DNA from: Parelaphostrongylus tenuis
Taxonomy: Eukaryota > Nematoda > Chromadorea > Rhabditida > Metastrongylidae
Direction of reading: 5' to 3'
Assembly: GCA_019055375.1 (NCBI GenBank)
Contig: JAHQIW010005342.1
Span: 48,162-112,161, forward strand
DNA: 64,000 bases
Both the position numbers and the translations under genes were made by a program. The notes under the pieces are model-generated. The model was not told the origin of the DNA and did no database searches. It saw only the letters and a list, made by a program, of their open reading frames with translations. Positions 33,518-45,192 of this stretch are shown here, in pieces (positions within the stretch are counted from its first letter, which is position 1; every line of letters begins with the position of its first letter).

Positions 33518-36500
33518 TCTCAAAATGGAGGATAAGAGCACGTACAGATGGAGCACTGCGAAGCTTCTGACCTCCGTCGCGAGGTCTAAGAGCTGAAAAG
33601 AAAATTGCTCATACGAGACGTAGGGCTCGAAAAAGCCAGTAACAAAGTGGTCACGTCAAAGAAAAAGCTTGCAGAAGCCAATAGTGAACTAGTGAGTTCT
33701 AGAACTTATTTCCACGATGAAGTACAGATCATTTGGCAAGAAACTAGATGCGATTACCTAGTAGTAAGCAAACTATTTACCCGAATATCACAAATATGTC
33801 ATAAAACTATATCTAGAATCATCTCAGGTTAGATTCGCGACATGATGCAGTTTAGAAATTTGATTTTAGAACGTAAATAGTTGAACTTCAAGTTCACGAA
33901 TATGAAAGAAAGGCCGTGGCCAGCTATGAATCTGCGTCGAAGTTCTAAGCGAAAGGTTTCAGAAAGGAAGAGCCAATTTCAAGTTGAAGGTTTAATATTT
34001 TCTTTCACATAATTCGTTATCTTCGACTTACCTTTAGACTGGAAAAAGTTGTTGCCGTAGTTGATGAAAACGAACACAAGTCATATATGACCAAGGCGCT
34101 ACAATTGAAATAATTTTCCCCTTATGTGACTTCAAGGGAAAACCCGACCGAGAGCTATGATATATTTGTTCGATAAAATTAAAAATTGTGCCGAATTAGC
34201 ATTACATCTCTAAATAAAAAGTTCGTAGCACATCTCCACTATCACTAAGATATTTCTCGAAAGAAGAAGGGATTGCAACACAGCGTTGAATGTGACTATA
34301 AACTTAGCTTGTTATGATGCCATCTGTAGAAGATCTTGTTGGGTACATCCATCACATAAGCGGAAAACTTATCGATAGCAACTCAGAAATGATCCTATCG
34401 TGAAGAAGAACCGTTGTGGTTTTTGCGACAATGATGCCCCACTCTCTCTACTTTATGACCAAAGATGGAATTATGACAACATTCGGGCATTACATCAAAT
34501 GAAGGGAGTAAAGTTCGCCACTAATCCTCTTCCCTTCACAACCCTCTGCTCTAACCCCATATTTTATAACTTTTTAGACGTACCTGAATTCTAGCTTTTA
34601 GAGCTGGAGTGGCGAATGGAATCAGGTGTAAGACACAGGCTAGCAGGCCATGATAATATCATCAGGAGCCTTAGATTAAAATGAACATTCTACATGCACT
34701 CTAGGCAAGGCGCGTGACCTCACTACATACCAAAAAAAAAAAATCCCAGGCCAGTAGGAGACATCGTGCACAATTACCCTGCCTGAAACGGTGTGGAATA
34801 ACGAATTTTTGTAGTCATCGTCCATTATGCTAAGTATTTCTACTGGTTTTTCACATAGGCTATCTTTATGAGTATGTCAAGGATCTGAGGACGTAGGCAT
34901 AACAGATAGAAGTAAGCAGGATTTCCGCAAATTTGCAGCATTGAGCACATCCCCATCGGGTTACATATCATTGAACTGTTGGAGGCTACTGTTCTTCTAA
35001 TCTTTATTGGCTACGAGATTGACAACGTCGAGGCAAATGCAGTCCGATCAGCGTTGCTCGACTATGATACAGGCTATTCTATGTATAAATAAAGAATTAG
35101 ATAGAAGAACGCAAACAACATGGTCCTCCAAGCTTTTAAAAGGCCACACTGTAAGTAACCTACTTCAAACTCACCCGCGCTGGTCTTTTCGAATTAAACA
35201 GCCCTCTCAGTGCTCTTTTGACTGCGGAAACCTGGCTTGATACTTCAACCGCGTCACAAATTTTGGGCACAACATGCAGGGCTAAAACAACATCTTTTTG
35301 GAGCTCCGGTCGGCACTCACAGCGTCTTGCTGGTTTGTGCTCGCTTGACCTCGAAAGAGCCACTTTGATATCGCAAGACTATTCTGTCTTGAAGATCGGA
35401 TTTACATACACCGATAGAAACTTTGATGGACTGCTCACATCATGAGAAGAACGACCACATTACAAGAAGAATAGATTTGATAGATCGACGATGAAAAACA
35501 GTGAGGTTGACATTAAGAAAATACACAAGTCCTCATGGAAACGCACAGACGATAGTTTGACATGTTTGTAACTAAATAATTCATCTGCATTCGCAATGAA
35601 AGCTAGTTTGGAATGACGGAGTAGATCCCGCATAAACCACATTTCTCGATACAGACCACCACTATGGTGAACATGTACGAGAGAAAAATTAGGGGGCAAA
35701 CTTTGCTGGGGCTTCCACTATCAGAGAAGACGCGCGATCCAAAATTTAAGTATTTAGCGTTTCATCAAATCTACGGGTGCATCTGAGAAACTCTTGCATA
35801 TTCCGATTTCTTCTCATTCACCTTGATGAACATTTCGCGTTGTTTTGGCTCTTTATTGGAGAATTCGTCACTCATCTGAATGGCGTGAGAAGCTAGTTGG
35901 GACTGTTCTTTATGGGATCACGGGAATAGCCCAATAGGGTGTCCCCATATGCCCATACGGAGAGCGATGCGGATGTAGACGAACTTTGCATTTTGAATGC
36001 GAAAATCATTGTCCACTAAGTTATTACGCGCTCCGTTCACGTTTTTAGCACATATGTCCGGTTGTTTATTGTGACAGAATGTCTATGGTGCTCAGGTGAA
36101 GCACAGCCTTTTAATTTTTAGGTGCTCTCGCTTTAAAAATTGCTTGGAAAGAGGATCCAACACCTACCTCAGGTTTGTCCTGTCCAACTTATGATTTGCA
36201 AGCAATCTTCTATCCTTCCAACCATATTATAAATTGCAGTCAAAGCAGCTAATGATCGAGCAACAAGCTAGGGAAGCAGCAGAAAATGCCGTGAATTAGG
36301 GCAAGTTTTCACTACCTTCGAATATTCTGACTCTCTCGCTTCATTTCACAAGGCAAAGATGCACATACTTTCACTCTACTTTTTGTAAGGTGTGATTCAC
36401 AGAAGTGACAGGCGGCTCAGTTGAAGGCAAAGTTCTGCACAAAAGAGGTCAGTCTCTTATCATTATATTTTTTGTTATTGCAGCAGTGTGGAATATGTCC

Positions 36501-36697
36501 TGGATTCAGGTGGCCACCGTAGTGAGCTAGTGAGATTTAAATCTTTAAGAGATTAGCATATTTTTCTGATCAATATAAAAGCATTTTTTCACAGAAAAAG
36601 AGAAAGATGAGGAGTCATAGCTCTCTGCCTTGAAAAGGATAGGAATGACGAGCTAATGCTAATGGCTGTTATGAGCCCAGAGGTTGAACCGATTTGA
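33518..36697 (+). pseudogene. Multi-exon coiled-coil protein gene, broken (copy 2)
   Basis: Exons match copy 1: about 33,518-33,760 (EKASNKVVTSKKKLAEANSE, LVSSRTYFHDEVQII), 33,870-33,985, 34,038-34,109 (LEKVVAVVDENEHKSYMTK), 36,240-36,360 (SKQLMIEQQAREAAEN) and 36,595-36,697. Breaks differ from copy 1: GAA is TAA in the REVEEL block (near 33,588), one base is lost in the AEKCREL block (near 36,285), and the terminal exon is frameshifted. Because each copy is whole where the other is broken, their common ancestor was probably an intact coding gene. Confidence 0.6.
34790..35430 (+). pseudogene. RTE-type LINE remnant, plus strand (copy 2, internally deleted)
   Basis: IIELLEATVLLIFIGYEID (about 34,968-35,025) corresponds to the first catalytic region. 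The sequence then jumps to the C-terminal AETWLDTSTASQILGTTC and SQRLAGLCSLDLERA blocks at 35,222-35,370. The ~400 bp with the YADD region seen in copy 1 (10,635-11,040) is missing. Confidence 0.7.
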
Positions 36698-36764
36698 TTT
36701 CATCGCTAATTCCAAACTTTTTATCGCCTTCAAACCAACCAACAATTTAGAACGAACTGACAAG

Positions 36765-38170
36765 AGACTGGAAACGTAGCGATTAGTGCCCATCGAAAAG
36801 TTGTGTGCTGGGAACGCCTGCCGAGGAACCATCGAGCGAAGTTAAGAAGCAGTTGCAATTATTCAAAAAAACCGAGGCACCTGGAGAGGAGCAGAACAAT
36901 GAGGTATGCTGTTACGAGCTGCATGCGTGTTTTTAAGCGCATGTGAATCGTTCTGTGGATCAAGGCGCAGTTTGGTCAGAACTCTCACTCACTTCATATT
37001 TCTCTTTATAAGCCTCTATAATTTGAAATCACTACTTGATGCTCAATGAACAGCCTTCACAGCTATCTAACTAGCAAATTACAAAAGTAATAACGTGGTG
37101 TCATAGCTGTGATCTTATCCACAACTTGTACGGCTTCATTTATCTAGAAATTCACTATTTGGCAAATGACATGTCGAGTTTCGTACAGTCATAGCAAATA
37201 TCAGGCGCATAATAACTAATTTTCACTGGGAAAACTATTAGTAGCTAGGTAAGCACAGCAGCAAATAATACTAACCAGTCATCTTACATACAAATTGTCG
37301 TACGCTTTACTAAAGAATTCTGTCCTTCCATAGCGATTGTGTGCTGAAAAATTGGGCTATAGTGCTGTTTGTGGTGGAGTTGGGGCTATAGTGCTGTTTG
37401 TGGTGGAGTTGAGCAATTGAGACGTGAAAAAAAAAATCTTGTTCAGGTGATCGATGCCATCCCTTTTATCGAACAACAGTGCTCTGCACCATGCTCAGCT
37501 GACGTTCACTTCGTTTACCTTCTTTACGTCTCTTCTTTCACTCTTGCCGTTGTTATCATATTGCCATGGTTCCGGCATCCAGTAGCATTATCTGATCCCT
37601 CGCATCAAACTCTGTGTGAAAATGCTCTCATCTTGTCGTAAAGGTTTAAGAGCGAATAGGAAATTCATGTTCAATATTACAAGGTTTTACTCTATGAATA
37701 TAAAGGTTTGAATGTCGAGTTTGATACATGGTTCGATGACACATCTAGGCAAACTCGTAGGACCAGCACACGAGAAAAAAGAGCAAGTTCACAGTAGCGA
37801 TGATGTTTTATTGAACAACTTTGTATTCATGCTGCTGAATTCCTTGGGTTAGCCTCGTCAGGGCAACTTTAGTCTGTTTACCGTTTTAACTCTAGAAAAA
37901 TTAAATCGTTCTATAACATGGATTGCTGTGGTCCAACGGCTTGATCTATCCCCTTTCTCGGTTTCATATATTGCACATATGAAAAAACGAAGTACAACCG
38001 TGATTCACAAAAATCGACCCTGCCCACCACCTCTGTTCCTTGCTTCGGCTTGCTTTCTTGTTCTGCTAATAGTGGTTTCCACCATTTGGCGATCACTTGC
38101 ATTGATATCGATATATACAATGGTACACACCACTAGTCGTCATGCCGACCTTAAAGCACACAATTTTTGA
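36765..38170 (+). pseudogene. Downstream gene with hydrophobic exons (copy 2)
   Basis: Counterparts of the copy 1 pieces: an acidic exon ending at 36,902 before GTATGC; 37,447-37,641 (VIDAIPFIEQQ, a membrane-like VYLLYVSSFTLAVVIILPWF, stop TAA); and about 38,030-38,170 (LFLASACFLVLLIVVSTIW). The acidic exon carries an in-frame stop soon after its start in this copy, so the first part is broken. Confidence 0.35.
37354..37411. repeat. 29-bp tandem duplication
   Basis: The 29-bp unit beginning GGGCTATAGTGCTGTTTGTG occurs twice head to tail here and not in copy 1 (around 13,625), so it is a recent local duplication. Confidence 0.9.
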
Positions 38171-39499
38171 TGAGCCTAACAGATTTTTGCTAAACACTTT
38201 GCAATCAATCGATAGCTTGTAGAGTAAGACTGTGTGTTGTGAGTTGGTGGAAAAGCAGGAGTACGCATTCATATGTAAGCAAAAAATCACTCTTGAACGA
38301 GTTCATGACTTCAACTGGCAATAGACTATCAGCTCAGTTCTAATTCCTGAAATGAGTAAAATCACCCTTCAGAGTATGAAAACAAAAAGCATTGAAATAA
38401 ACACAGCACTGTTAGCAAAACACTTCCCAATGCTGATGACAATGCGGTTCTAAAGTGGACCATTTGATGAATAACATAACACATTTAATTGTACCCATAG
38501 GGCAATTGACTGAGCATTTTTGTACCTTAGTTGATAATTACTCTGTTTAGTTATCAAGAAATTGTTTGCCTATTGTTTAAGACAAATGAACTATGAAATG
38601 TGCAACAACAGGAAATGTAGGGCGGTTCTCTGCCAAATACCAACTAAGGCGGAGTCGCAAAATGAATGCTCCGATGTGTCAAATTTTATACGTATGGGTT
38701 TGTGGGTCTACTTTTTTTGTGGTGAAATGTTTGGAAGTTCTTAGGCTTTTTATTGTCATACCATTCATTGACCGAAACTTGTCTAACAGTGTCAGCCTCC
38801 GTCTTTATTGTGTATTTCTAGTGCTCCACAGTTATCATAGTGAGTTATTCCTTTACCATACACAGAAGTACACTCTCTGATCGACGAAACCTGCGAGTAT
38901 TTTGCGGATTGATTCGTGAAATAAATGTCACTCCGATCTCTACCAGATTAGTGACTGATAATGGGATAAAAGTCTATCAATGCTTAGTAGAAGAAATTCG
39001 AGATATTCCAAAGAGATATCAACACTTTGATTCTACCACTACAAGTATTTCAACTATTACGATGTACTTTGTTAGGTGGGCTAGCGTAGCAATGTGATTA
39101 GAAATGTACTGTTATACACATCTGTTCGCTGATCCGATTAGCTCAGTGTGCTAACAAACCTTTGGAATCTTCTGGGCCGTCTCATGCAGAGCACTCTCCC
39201 AAGATCTCTAATTTTGAATGATTAGCTTACTCTCAGGAAAAATTTTGTCCAATAAAAAGAGCCATTTCTTCATTTATCCCCCAATAACATAGAAGGATTA
39301 TTACTTATTTGGATACTTGACGGCCCGTCATCACAGGTAGTGCGAGCCTCAGCATAGTTTCTATTCGTTTCTCTCTCGCGCAAATGTCGTCTACGGCGGT
39401 GGTCTCTATCGAGCATGGTGACTTACACAAAGCATATCGCGCAAATCCAGACTCGTAGCCATTTGCGGTTGCAGATGCTCAACGTTGGCCTCAAAGACG

Positions 39500-40760
39500 T
39501 TCGCCTATCATTTATGTGGTCTTGCAAAAAGACAGTTGCGCTCTTTCACTGTTCTTTTCGTCCATCTGTGGTCTGTTCTTTTTGTTATATGACCGTCAAA
39601 TTTGTCCTTCGTTGTCGATCTGCATACTTCTAGGTCATGAAGATGAGAAAGTCTTTGAAGTTCGAAGCTACGCAAACCGGCTAGACGTTCTGAGTGCCGA
39701 TTAACTTTCACAAGACTTCGCTCATGCGTCCTATGAGTGGTACGCATACTTCCTAACGTGGTTGCAGTATCACCTCACGTCTACAGTGTATAGCAGAGCG
39801 CTGGAGTAGAGTATAGGGAGGACTGTCGATCAAAAAGGTGTACACGGAGTTTGGGGTCCCGTTGTTAGGCTGTTGCCAAACGCCGCCCATGTTGCTCTCC
39901 TTTTTCTGCCTAGTTCTTCTTCGATTTTGTTCTCTATGGACTCTTCGAAAATCCGAAGTACACTTACATAGTAGTCTCCTCAATCAGAGAACAATTCAAT
40001 TTGATTTTTTCACCTCCGCACCGTAGAATCTTTATGAACTCTGTACTCATTCTAATTTTCGTAGCTCAATCATTTTTCCTGCTTCGCTGAGTTCATTGAG
40101 AATCGCTTACCGCATCACTGACACTTTCCAGAAAGATGGCGATGTCGGCGACAAAACGAATATTTGGTAGGGGTTTCCCATGAATCCGTATGCATGTGGC
40201 GGTAAGCAGCTTTGACGATATAATGTCGCCTTGTCGGACCTATTTTTCGGTGGCTATGGTGACTGGTCGATGAAAGAGCCGTACTTTCGTGCTGCAGTTT
40301 CGGTAGCAGTGTTCTGATATTCGCTTATAGATCGGGTCTACATCATGGTCGACGAGCGCTGATGAGCCTACATTTGTTTCAACTCTGTTGAGCGCCTTCT
40401 CATAGTCTAATAGTTAGAACAAGAGGCATTCGGTGCCCCCAATAGACCTCAGTTACCCACGACAGACGAGATTTGTCATAATGGTTTGGAAGCCTACTCA
40501 ACTTTATTAGATTCGTTCATAAAGCATACAACAATATGTAAGCGATGCCGTGCAAAACGCGCATAACAGCCACTGGTTTTCATTCCATAACGGTGCAAAA
40601 GTCCTTCCCTTCCTTTCATTCTCCGGTCAGTAAAATGAAAGTTGGTGGATAGCAGACAACGCGAATCCAAAAGTGCTCTATCAAAGCTATTCCAGGTTTG
40701 TAGGGGTCCCAAAATGCAGTGCCTCACCGTAATGCTTTGAAAGTTATAACATCAGAAACC
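39500..40760 (-). pseudogene. RTE-type LINE remnant, minus strand (copy 2)
   Basis: Counterpart of 15,950-16,960. From 40,727 down: LLSTNFHFTDRRMKGRE, resembling the end of an RTE endonuclease domain; then the first catalytic Asp region near 40,390-40,330; TLIDSPPYTLL-type frames near 39,830; and TTHRTHERSLVKVNRHSERL with AGLRSFELQRLSHLHDLE at 39,740-39,640, the C-terminal block of one RTE subfamily. Broken by many shifts. Confidence 0.75.
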
Positions 40761-40857
40761 ATGAACTTTCTACACATGTTTCGGTTTTCGTAACCATATC
40801 AACTATCTAAAGGGTGATCGTAACTATTAGTTATAGGAAACGAACAGTATATATTTC

Positions 40858-41098
40858 TTGATACCAGCCAATAACAATCGAGTGTACAACAGTGCCGATC
40901 CAGAGATTTCTTTTACTTGACGGCACCCGTGAATAGTACATCTGCGCCTTCTCTATGAAGAGGATGGGAATCCCGGAGAGGATCGGCTAAGACAAAGTAC
41001 TGCAGAACTATGGAAGCTGTCAAGGCCGAAACACGTGCGTTGGGCTCTGTCGGTTACCCATAACAGAGCACGTGTATGGCTCAAAAAGATATTATCAA
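40858..41098. repeat. Family B element, long variant (copy 2)
   Basis: Collinear with 17,245-17,486. The hammerhead region at 41,002-41,046 keeps GGCC, GAAA and CACGTG, but the core reads CTATGGA. Confidence 0.7.
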
Positions 41099-41400
41099 AT
41101 ATATACCTGAGAGAATTGAGTGGTGAGCAAGAACACAAGAAACACAACATTAATTAATTAATTATTTAGTGCAATGGCTGTCAGTACAACTGGGTTTATA
41201 AAGCGAAATCGCACACTGGACCACACCTGTTGTAGGATGGTGGCGGATAGCTAACATGGAGAGGTTGAAGAATGAGTAATGACGCAAATGTACTTCGCTG
41301 GTGTAATAGTAAAGCACGCGTCTCCGGATAGAGTAAAGCACGGGTTCGATTCCCGCCTCAGGCCGTATTTTGCCCCCCCCCCCATTCAATTCTCTTAGGT
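41099..41400 (+). mobile_element. TIR element carrying a tRNA-like sequence (family D, copy 2)
   Basis: Left end ATATACCTGAGAGAATTGAG and right end complementary to CCTAAGAGAATTGAA define the TIRs. Inside, 41,295-41,363 has an A-box-like TGGTGTAATAGTAAAGCACG and a strong B-box GGGTTCGATTCCC in a T-arm hairpin. The acceptor stem does not pair, so it is not a working tRNA. A 12-C run lies between the tRNA-like part and the right end. Confidence 0.75.
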
Positions 41401-41401
41401 C

Positions 41402-43338
41402 ATCACACCTGTATCACCTGTCGTCCCGTTGATCGTCGAGTGACTCGAGCGGGTACCAGCAACTCTTCCATTTTTCCCTATCGCGTGCAAGAGTAGCCCA
41501 GTGGGACCTCCTTGCTCTAGGAATTCGCTGAACATCATATCTTTCTTCCATCGCTTTCGTGAAGAAATCGGACCAACAGGTCAGTGGTCTTCCTTTAGAG
41601 CGCTTGACGTCCGAGGAATCCAGTCGGTAATGGCTCTCGTCCATCGGTTGCCGTAGAAGCGCATCACGTGTCCGGCCCACCTTATCTTCGATATCCTGGC
41701 GTGTAGAACGGCGTCTCTGATTTTCGATCGTTGACGTAGGTCGGAAGTTCGGATCCTTTGTCTCATTTGCGAAATACGAGATACTCCTAGCATCGACCTT
41801 TCGACTGCGCCTTCGATAACGGCAAGTGATCTTTCATCCTGCTTACGTAGCGACCAGGTTTCTGCTGCATACGTTAGGGCAGGGATAATTGTCGAGTCGA
41901 AAAGGTGGGCACGGAGTCGGATGTTCTTTGTCCTCTTCACTACATCTTCGATGCTCTTAAACGTTCCCCAAGCCGCTCGTTTCCTCCTGCTCAACTCTGG
42001 GGCTAGGTCGTTCATCATGTTGATTTCACGACCTAGATAGATGTAACTGGAGCATTCGGAAATTGTCGTTCCGTTGAGCGTGAATGGGGCATTAGAAACC
42101 CATCCGTTCCTCATGAACATTGTTTTCGTTAGATTCAGTTGAAGACCGATCTTTCCACAGGCGTTATCGAAATCAGTCAACATTCGTTCCGCTTGGCTGA
42201 TGTTTGGTGTTATGAGAACGATATCGTCAGCAAAGCGAAAATGGTTTAATTGTCGACCGTCAATTTTCACTCCCATTTCGTCCCATTCTAATGTTCGCAT
42301 GACGTTTTGTAGGGTGGCAGTGAATAGTTTTGGCGATATTGTATCGCCTTGTCGAACCCCTCTTCTTACGTCAATGGTGATATTGTTGTAGAATGGAGAT
42401 ATTCTGGTCGTGAAATCTTTATAAAGCTCACGAAGGATCATTATGTACCGAGTAGGGACGCCCTGGTTATCCAGAGCCTCTATAACCGCTTCTGTTTCCA
42501 CTGAATCAAAGGCTTTCTTCAGATCGATAAAAGTGAGACAGAGTGGTTGTTTGTACTCTCGCGAAACTTCAATGAGTCTTGTGATCGTGTGGATGTGGTC
42601 CATGGTACTAAATCCTTTTCTGAACCCTGCTTGTTCGCATGGCTGTCCTTCGTCCAGTGTTCTGTCAATCCTGTTCAGGATGACTCGAGTAAAGAGTTTA
42701 TAGACAACGGACAGCAAGCAGATTGGGCGATAATTGCCTATGTCGTGAAGGTCTCCCTTTTTGAACATCAATACGGTCTTGCTGGTTTTCCATTTAATAG
42801 GGACCTTGCATTCTGACAGGTAGCGAGTGAGGAGCCGGGCCAGGGTGTTGATGAGAACTGGCGGCAGGTTCTTCAGGTGTTCTGGTCTAATCCTGTCTGG
42901 ACCGGGTGTTGTTCTGTTTTTCACCGACGATATAGCATGTCGGATTTCGGAAGGAAGGACCGGTGGAACGACATATTCGTCCTCTTTCAATTTATATGAC
43001 GGTAAGAGAACATGGCTAGCGAAGAGGTCCGAGTAGTATTGGTGGATGATTTTCTCCATAGCCCTTCTGGAAGCTGTAAGTGTCCCGTCAGGGTATCGGA
43101 GTGCAATCATCTTGGTCTTATAGTTGGCGAAGCCTCGCTGGGCTTTGCGAATGCTCTTCCCAGCTTCTGCAGCTTCTGCCATAACTGCTGCTCTTCTCTC
43201 TTTAAGGTCTTCTTTTATCGCTTCTCTGCATCGTTTCGCAAGTTCGGACGTAAGCTTTCTGTTGCCTGCGACTCGTGCGATTCCACGTTGACGTATTTCG
43301 TGTATCAGATATATTTTATCCTTGTGTACAGAAGGCAA
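41402..43338 (-). pseudogene. RTE-type LINE: reverse transcriptase, 5'-truncated, one frameshift
   Basis: A 585-codon frame (43,338-41,581) is a non-LTR reverse transcriptase of the RTE clade. In order: a thumb-proximal basic N-terminal segment, TTPGPDRIRPEHLK (about residue 140), GNYRPICLLSVVYKLF (about 200), EQAGFRKGFSTMDHI (about 240), the first catalytic Asp in FIDLKKAFDSVE (about 270), RRGVRQGDTISPKLF (about 330), FADDIVLI with the paired Asp (about 368), then TYAAETWSLRK and RWAGHVMR. The last ~80 residues continue in another frame (KGRPLTCWSDFF...LDDQRDDR, ending near 41,414). One base has been lost in a G run near 41,611. The N-terminal apurinic-type endonuclease domain of complete RTEs is absent. 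It is intact apart from this, hence young or slow to decay. The 3' end is GGTGATACAGGTG. Confidence 0.93.
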
Positions 43339-43566
43339 GGGAATGGTGATCTATTTTGATAGGTTTTTTATAGCCCATCTGCATTCTTGATAGTGCTTGG
43401 ATTAGAAACTGATTCTTTCCTTTGGGGATTTTATACGCAGTTGTAAGGAAACTCTGAATGCTAGAATTATGAGCAGCACATGAAACAAATCTTCAATCTA
43501 CTTGTGACGTTGATTTGAGAAATCTTTCTTCTGCACAAGTACCTTTGAAGTTCCTGCAACGGAAGG

Positions 43567-44451
43567 AAATTCGGTGCTCATAATATTAGTTTGTTCTATT
43601 AGAAATTTGTTCTGACAGTAAATCCACATTCATCTTCTCAAATTTTGCTTCTAATTGGGGCTACGGGAAGAAACCTCACTGGTTATCCTCCAGCTTCAAC
43701 ACTCAAGGCTCATGCAATTGATGCTGAGATATATAATTTTTCTCAAGACTAACTTTCTACAAATCTTTGCATAAATCAGATAATTCACTGCTTAATAGTG
43801 AGCAAATACGGGATTGTTAATAACTAAATTCATTTAGCACAATATTAACTAGTGTCTCGGAGGTTTCGTTTTGCTACGAGCCTGGAAGAACCACACTGTC
43901 ACTAACTTGCCTTCATAAAGGCGGCGAAAACTTTATGGCTGAATTTCTTATGAATAAGTTGGCAAAAATCCATCAAGCACTCTCTACTGTGGCCAAGAAA
44001 TTGCTCTATTGAGTATATCGCATGTCATTTTGGCCTTTTCACGTTCTGAGGAAGGCGAAACAACCGAAATGTCAGCCAATATTGCACTGCATAGGTCTTG
44101 TGAAAAGCCTCGTGTAGGTCTACTTATCAAAAAACATTGGATATACTTTATTGTCTGAGCTGAGTATATAAGTGAAAAGTAAATGTAATTTATTTGTTTA
44201 TCAGGCCAATATTTATAAATTCGCTTAGTTTCTCATATTCTACGTGTCTTTATTCGCTTTTCAGAATAGGTATCTCCTCAAACGATTTTCTTGGCCTGTG
44301 AACCGCTACACGAAAGATATCACACATATTACTTTTACTGTTTTTTCTCATTTAATACAACTTTCTCACTTCTCTCTTCCGCAATGTTTTGGCTTTAAGA
44401 GCACTTTTTCAAATAGTTTTCAGAAGAACAGTGGAGAGTTGCTCTTTACAG
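43567..44451. other. No gene; contains a hammerhead-like site
   Basis: AT-rich DNA after the duplication. The only feature I can support is the family C trace at 44,040-44,120. Confidence 0.45.
44040..44076 (+). ncRNA. Hammerhead-like motif (family C), core kept, stem I weak
   Basis: CTGAGGA fits CTGANGA, then A, GG/CC stem II with a long loop, GAAA, TGTC with a GTC cleavage triplet, and AGCC. All core bases are present. Stem I pairs over only about 3 bp. GCCTCGTGTAGG downstream matches the outer part of family C. Confidence 0.55.
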
Positions 44452-44601
44452 GAGCTAGTTGAGCGACAAATTCCAATAATTTTGGTCGGTAACAAATGCG
44501 ATCTACAGCGTAATCTAGGAGAAGTGGTGTCAAGTAAGGACGGAGCTGCTTCAGCTGCGCTATGCATTTTATCGAAAATGGTATCACGCAGTGCAGCCTG
44601 A
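44452..44601 (+). pseudogene. Exon fragment of a Ras-superfamily small GTPase
   Basis: After an acceptor (CTCTTTACAG) the frame reads ELVERQIPIILVGNKCDLQR, then NLGEVVSSKDGAASAALC, and stops at a TGA after 49 codons. IILVGNKCDL is the G4 guanine-specificity motif (NKxD) of Ras, Rab and RGK-type GTPases; the VVSSKDGAASAA segment fits the usual '-VS-EDG--LA' that follows. The G1-G3 motifs and the G5 ETSA box are not found nearby, and the frame stops before G5. It is best read as a relic or a retained single exon. Confidence 0.6.
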
Positions 44602-45024
44602 TGTGACTATCGCAGATTAGAAACTGACTTTTACTTGCACACCTCCTCTACCTCATTTGCTCGGCATATTGACTCTACTGTTGATTTAACCTTTTGACGA
44701 CCAACAAATCACAGCTTGGCTCGTTAAAGCACTGAATTCGGAAGTTGTTTCGTGAACTGTAATCAGCAAATTTTTGGCGAAATAGTTTCCTGACATTATC
44801 GTATTATTCCTGTGTTTACAAAATCGTAAAAGAGCTTGAGAGGCTTAATGACTTCGAAAGGCCACATTTACCATTCTGTACGTACTCTTATGCGTACACA
44901 TGCTTGCCAGACTGTTAGGAACCGAGAACGTCAAACTCTTTATTAGTTGATTTACACAATCCATTGAAAGTATAATCCAAATAAGAATCGAAATCAATTT
45001 TAGGCTCTTTCTGATTAAGAGTGA

Positions 45025-45192
45025 GCAAAATTTGAACCGCTCTCATTCGCTGGAAAGGAACTTTCATATTCACTTTTATCTTCTCTTCCCGAAACCAAGG
45101 TACAAGTCAAAGGCGTAGGCATGGATGACCTTCGGGCATCTTGGCTAGATTCCAAGACTACAAGAATACCTCACATTGATTTTCTAATGCGA
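45025..45192 (+). CDS. Isolated exon candidate
   Basis: A 56-codon open frame reads AKFEPLSFAGKELSYSLLSS, LPETKVQVKGVGMDDLR and ASWLDSKTTRIPHIDFLMR, ending at a good donor (CGA/GTAAGG). Composition is protein-like; no family is recognised. The acceptor is uncertain (possibly within TTTCTGATTAAG). Confidence 0.35.

Larger units (their letters stand above)
31636..43566. repeat. Segmental duplication, copy 2
   Basis: Collinear with 7,268-18,048 in the same orientation, about 13.6 kb downstream of that copy's end. It keeps the empty site for the family C insertion, lacks the 14,995-15,168 insert, has lost part of the plus-strand RTE, and contains the large RTE at 41,402-43,338. Confidence 0.9.

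Noticed and set aside
41581..43338. Reading the RTE polymerase as a host or telomerase gene
   Set aside because: Motif order, the C-terminal block and several truncated relatives in the window identify it as a LINE.
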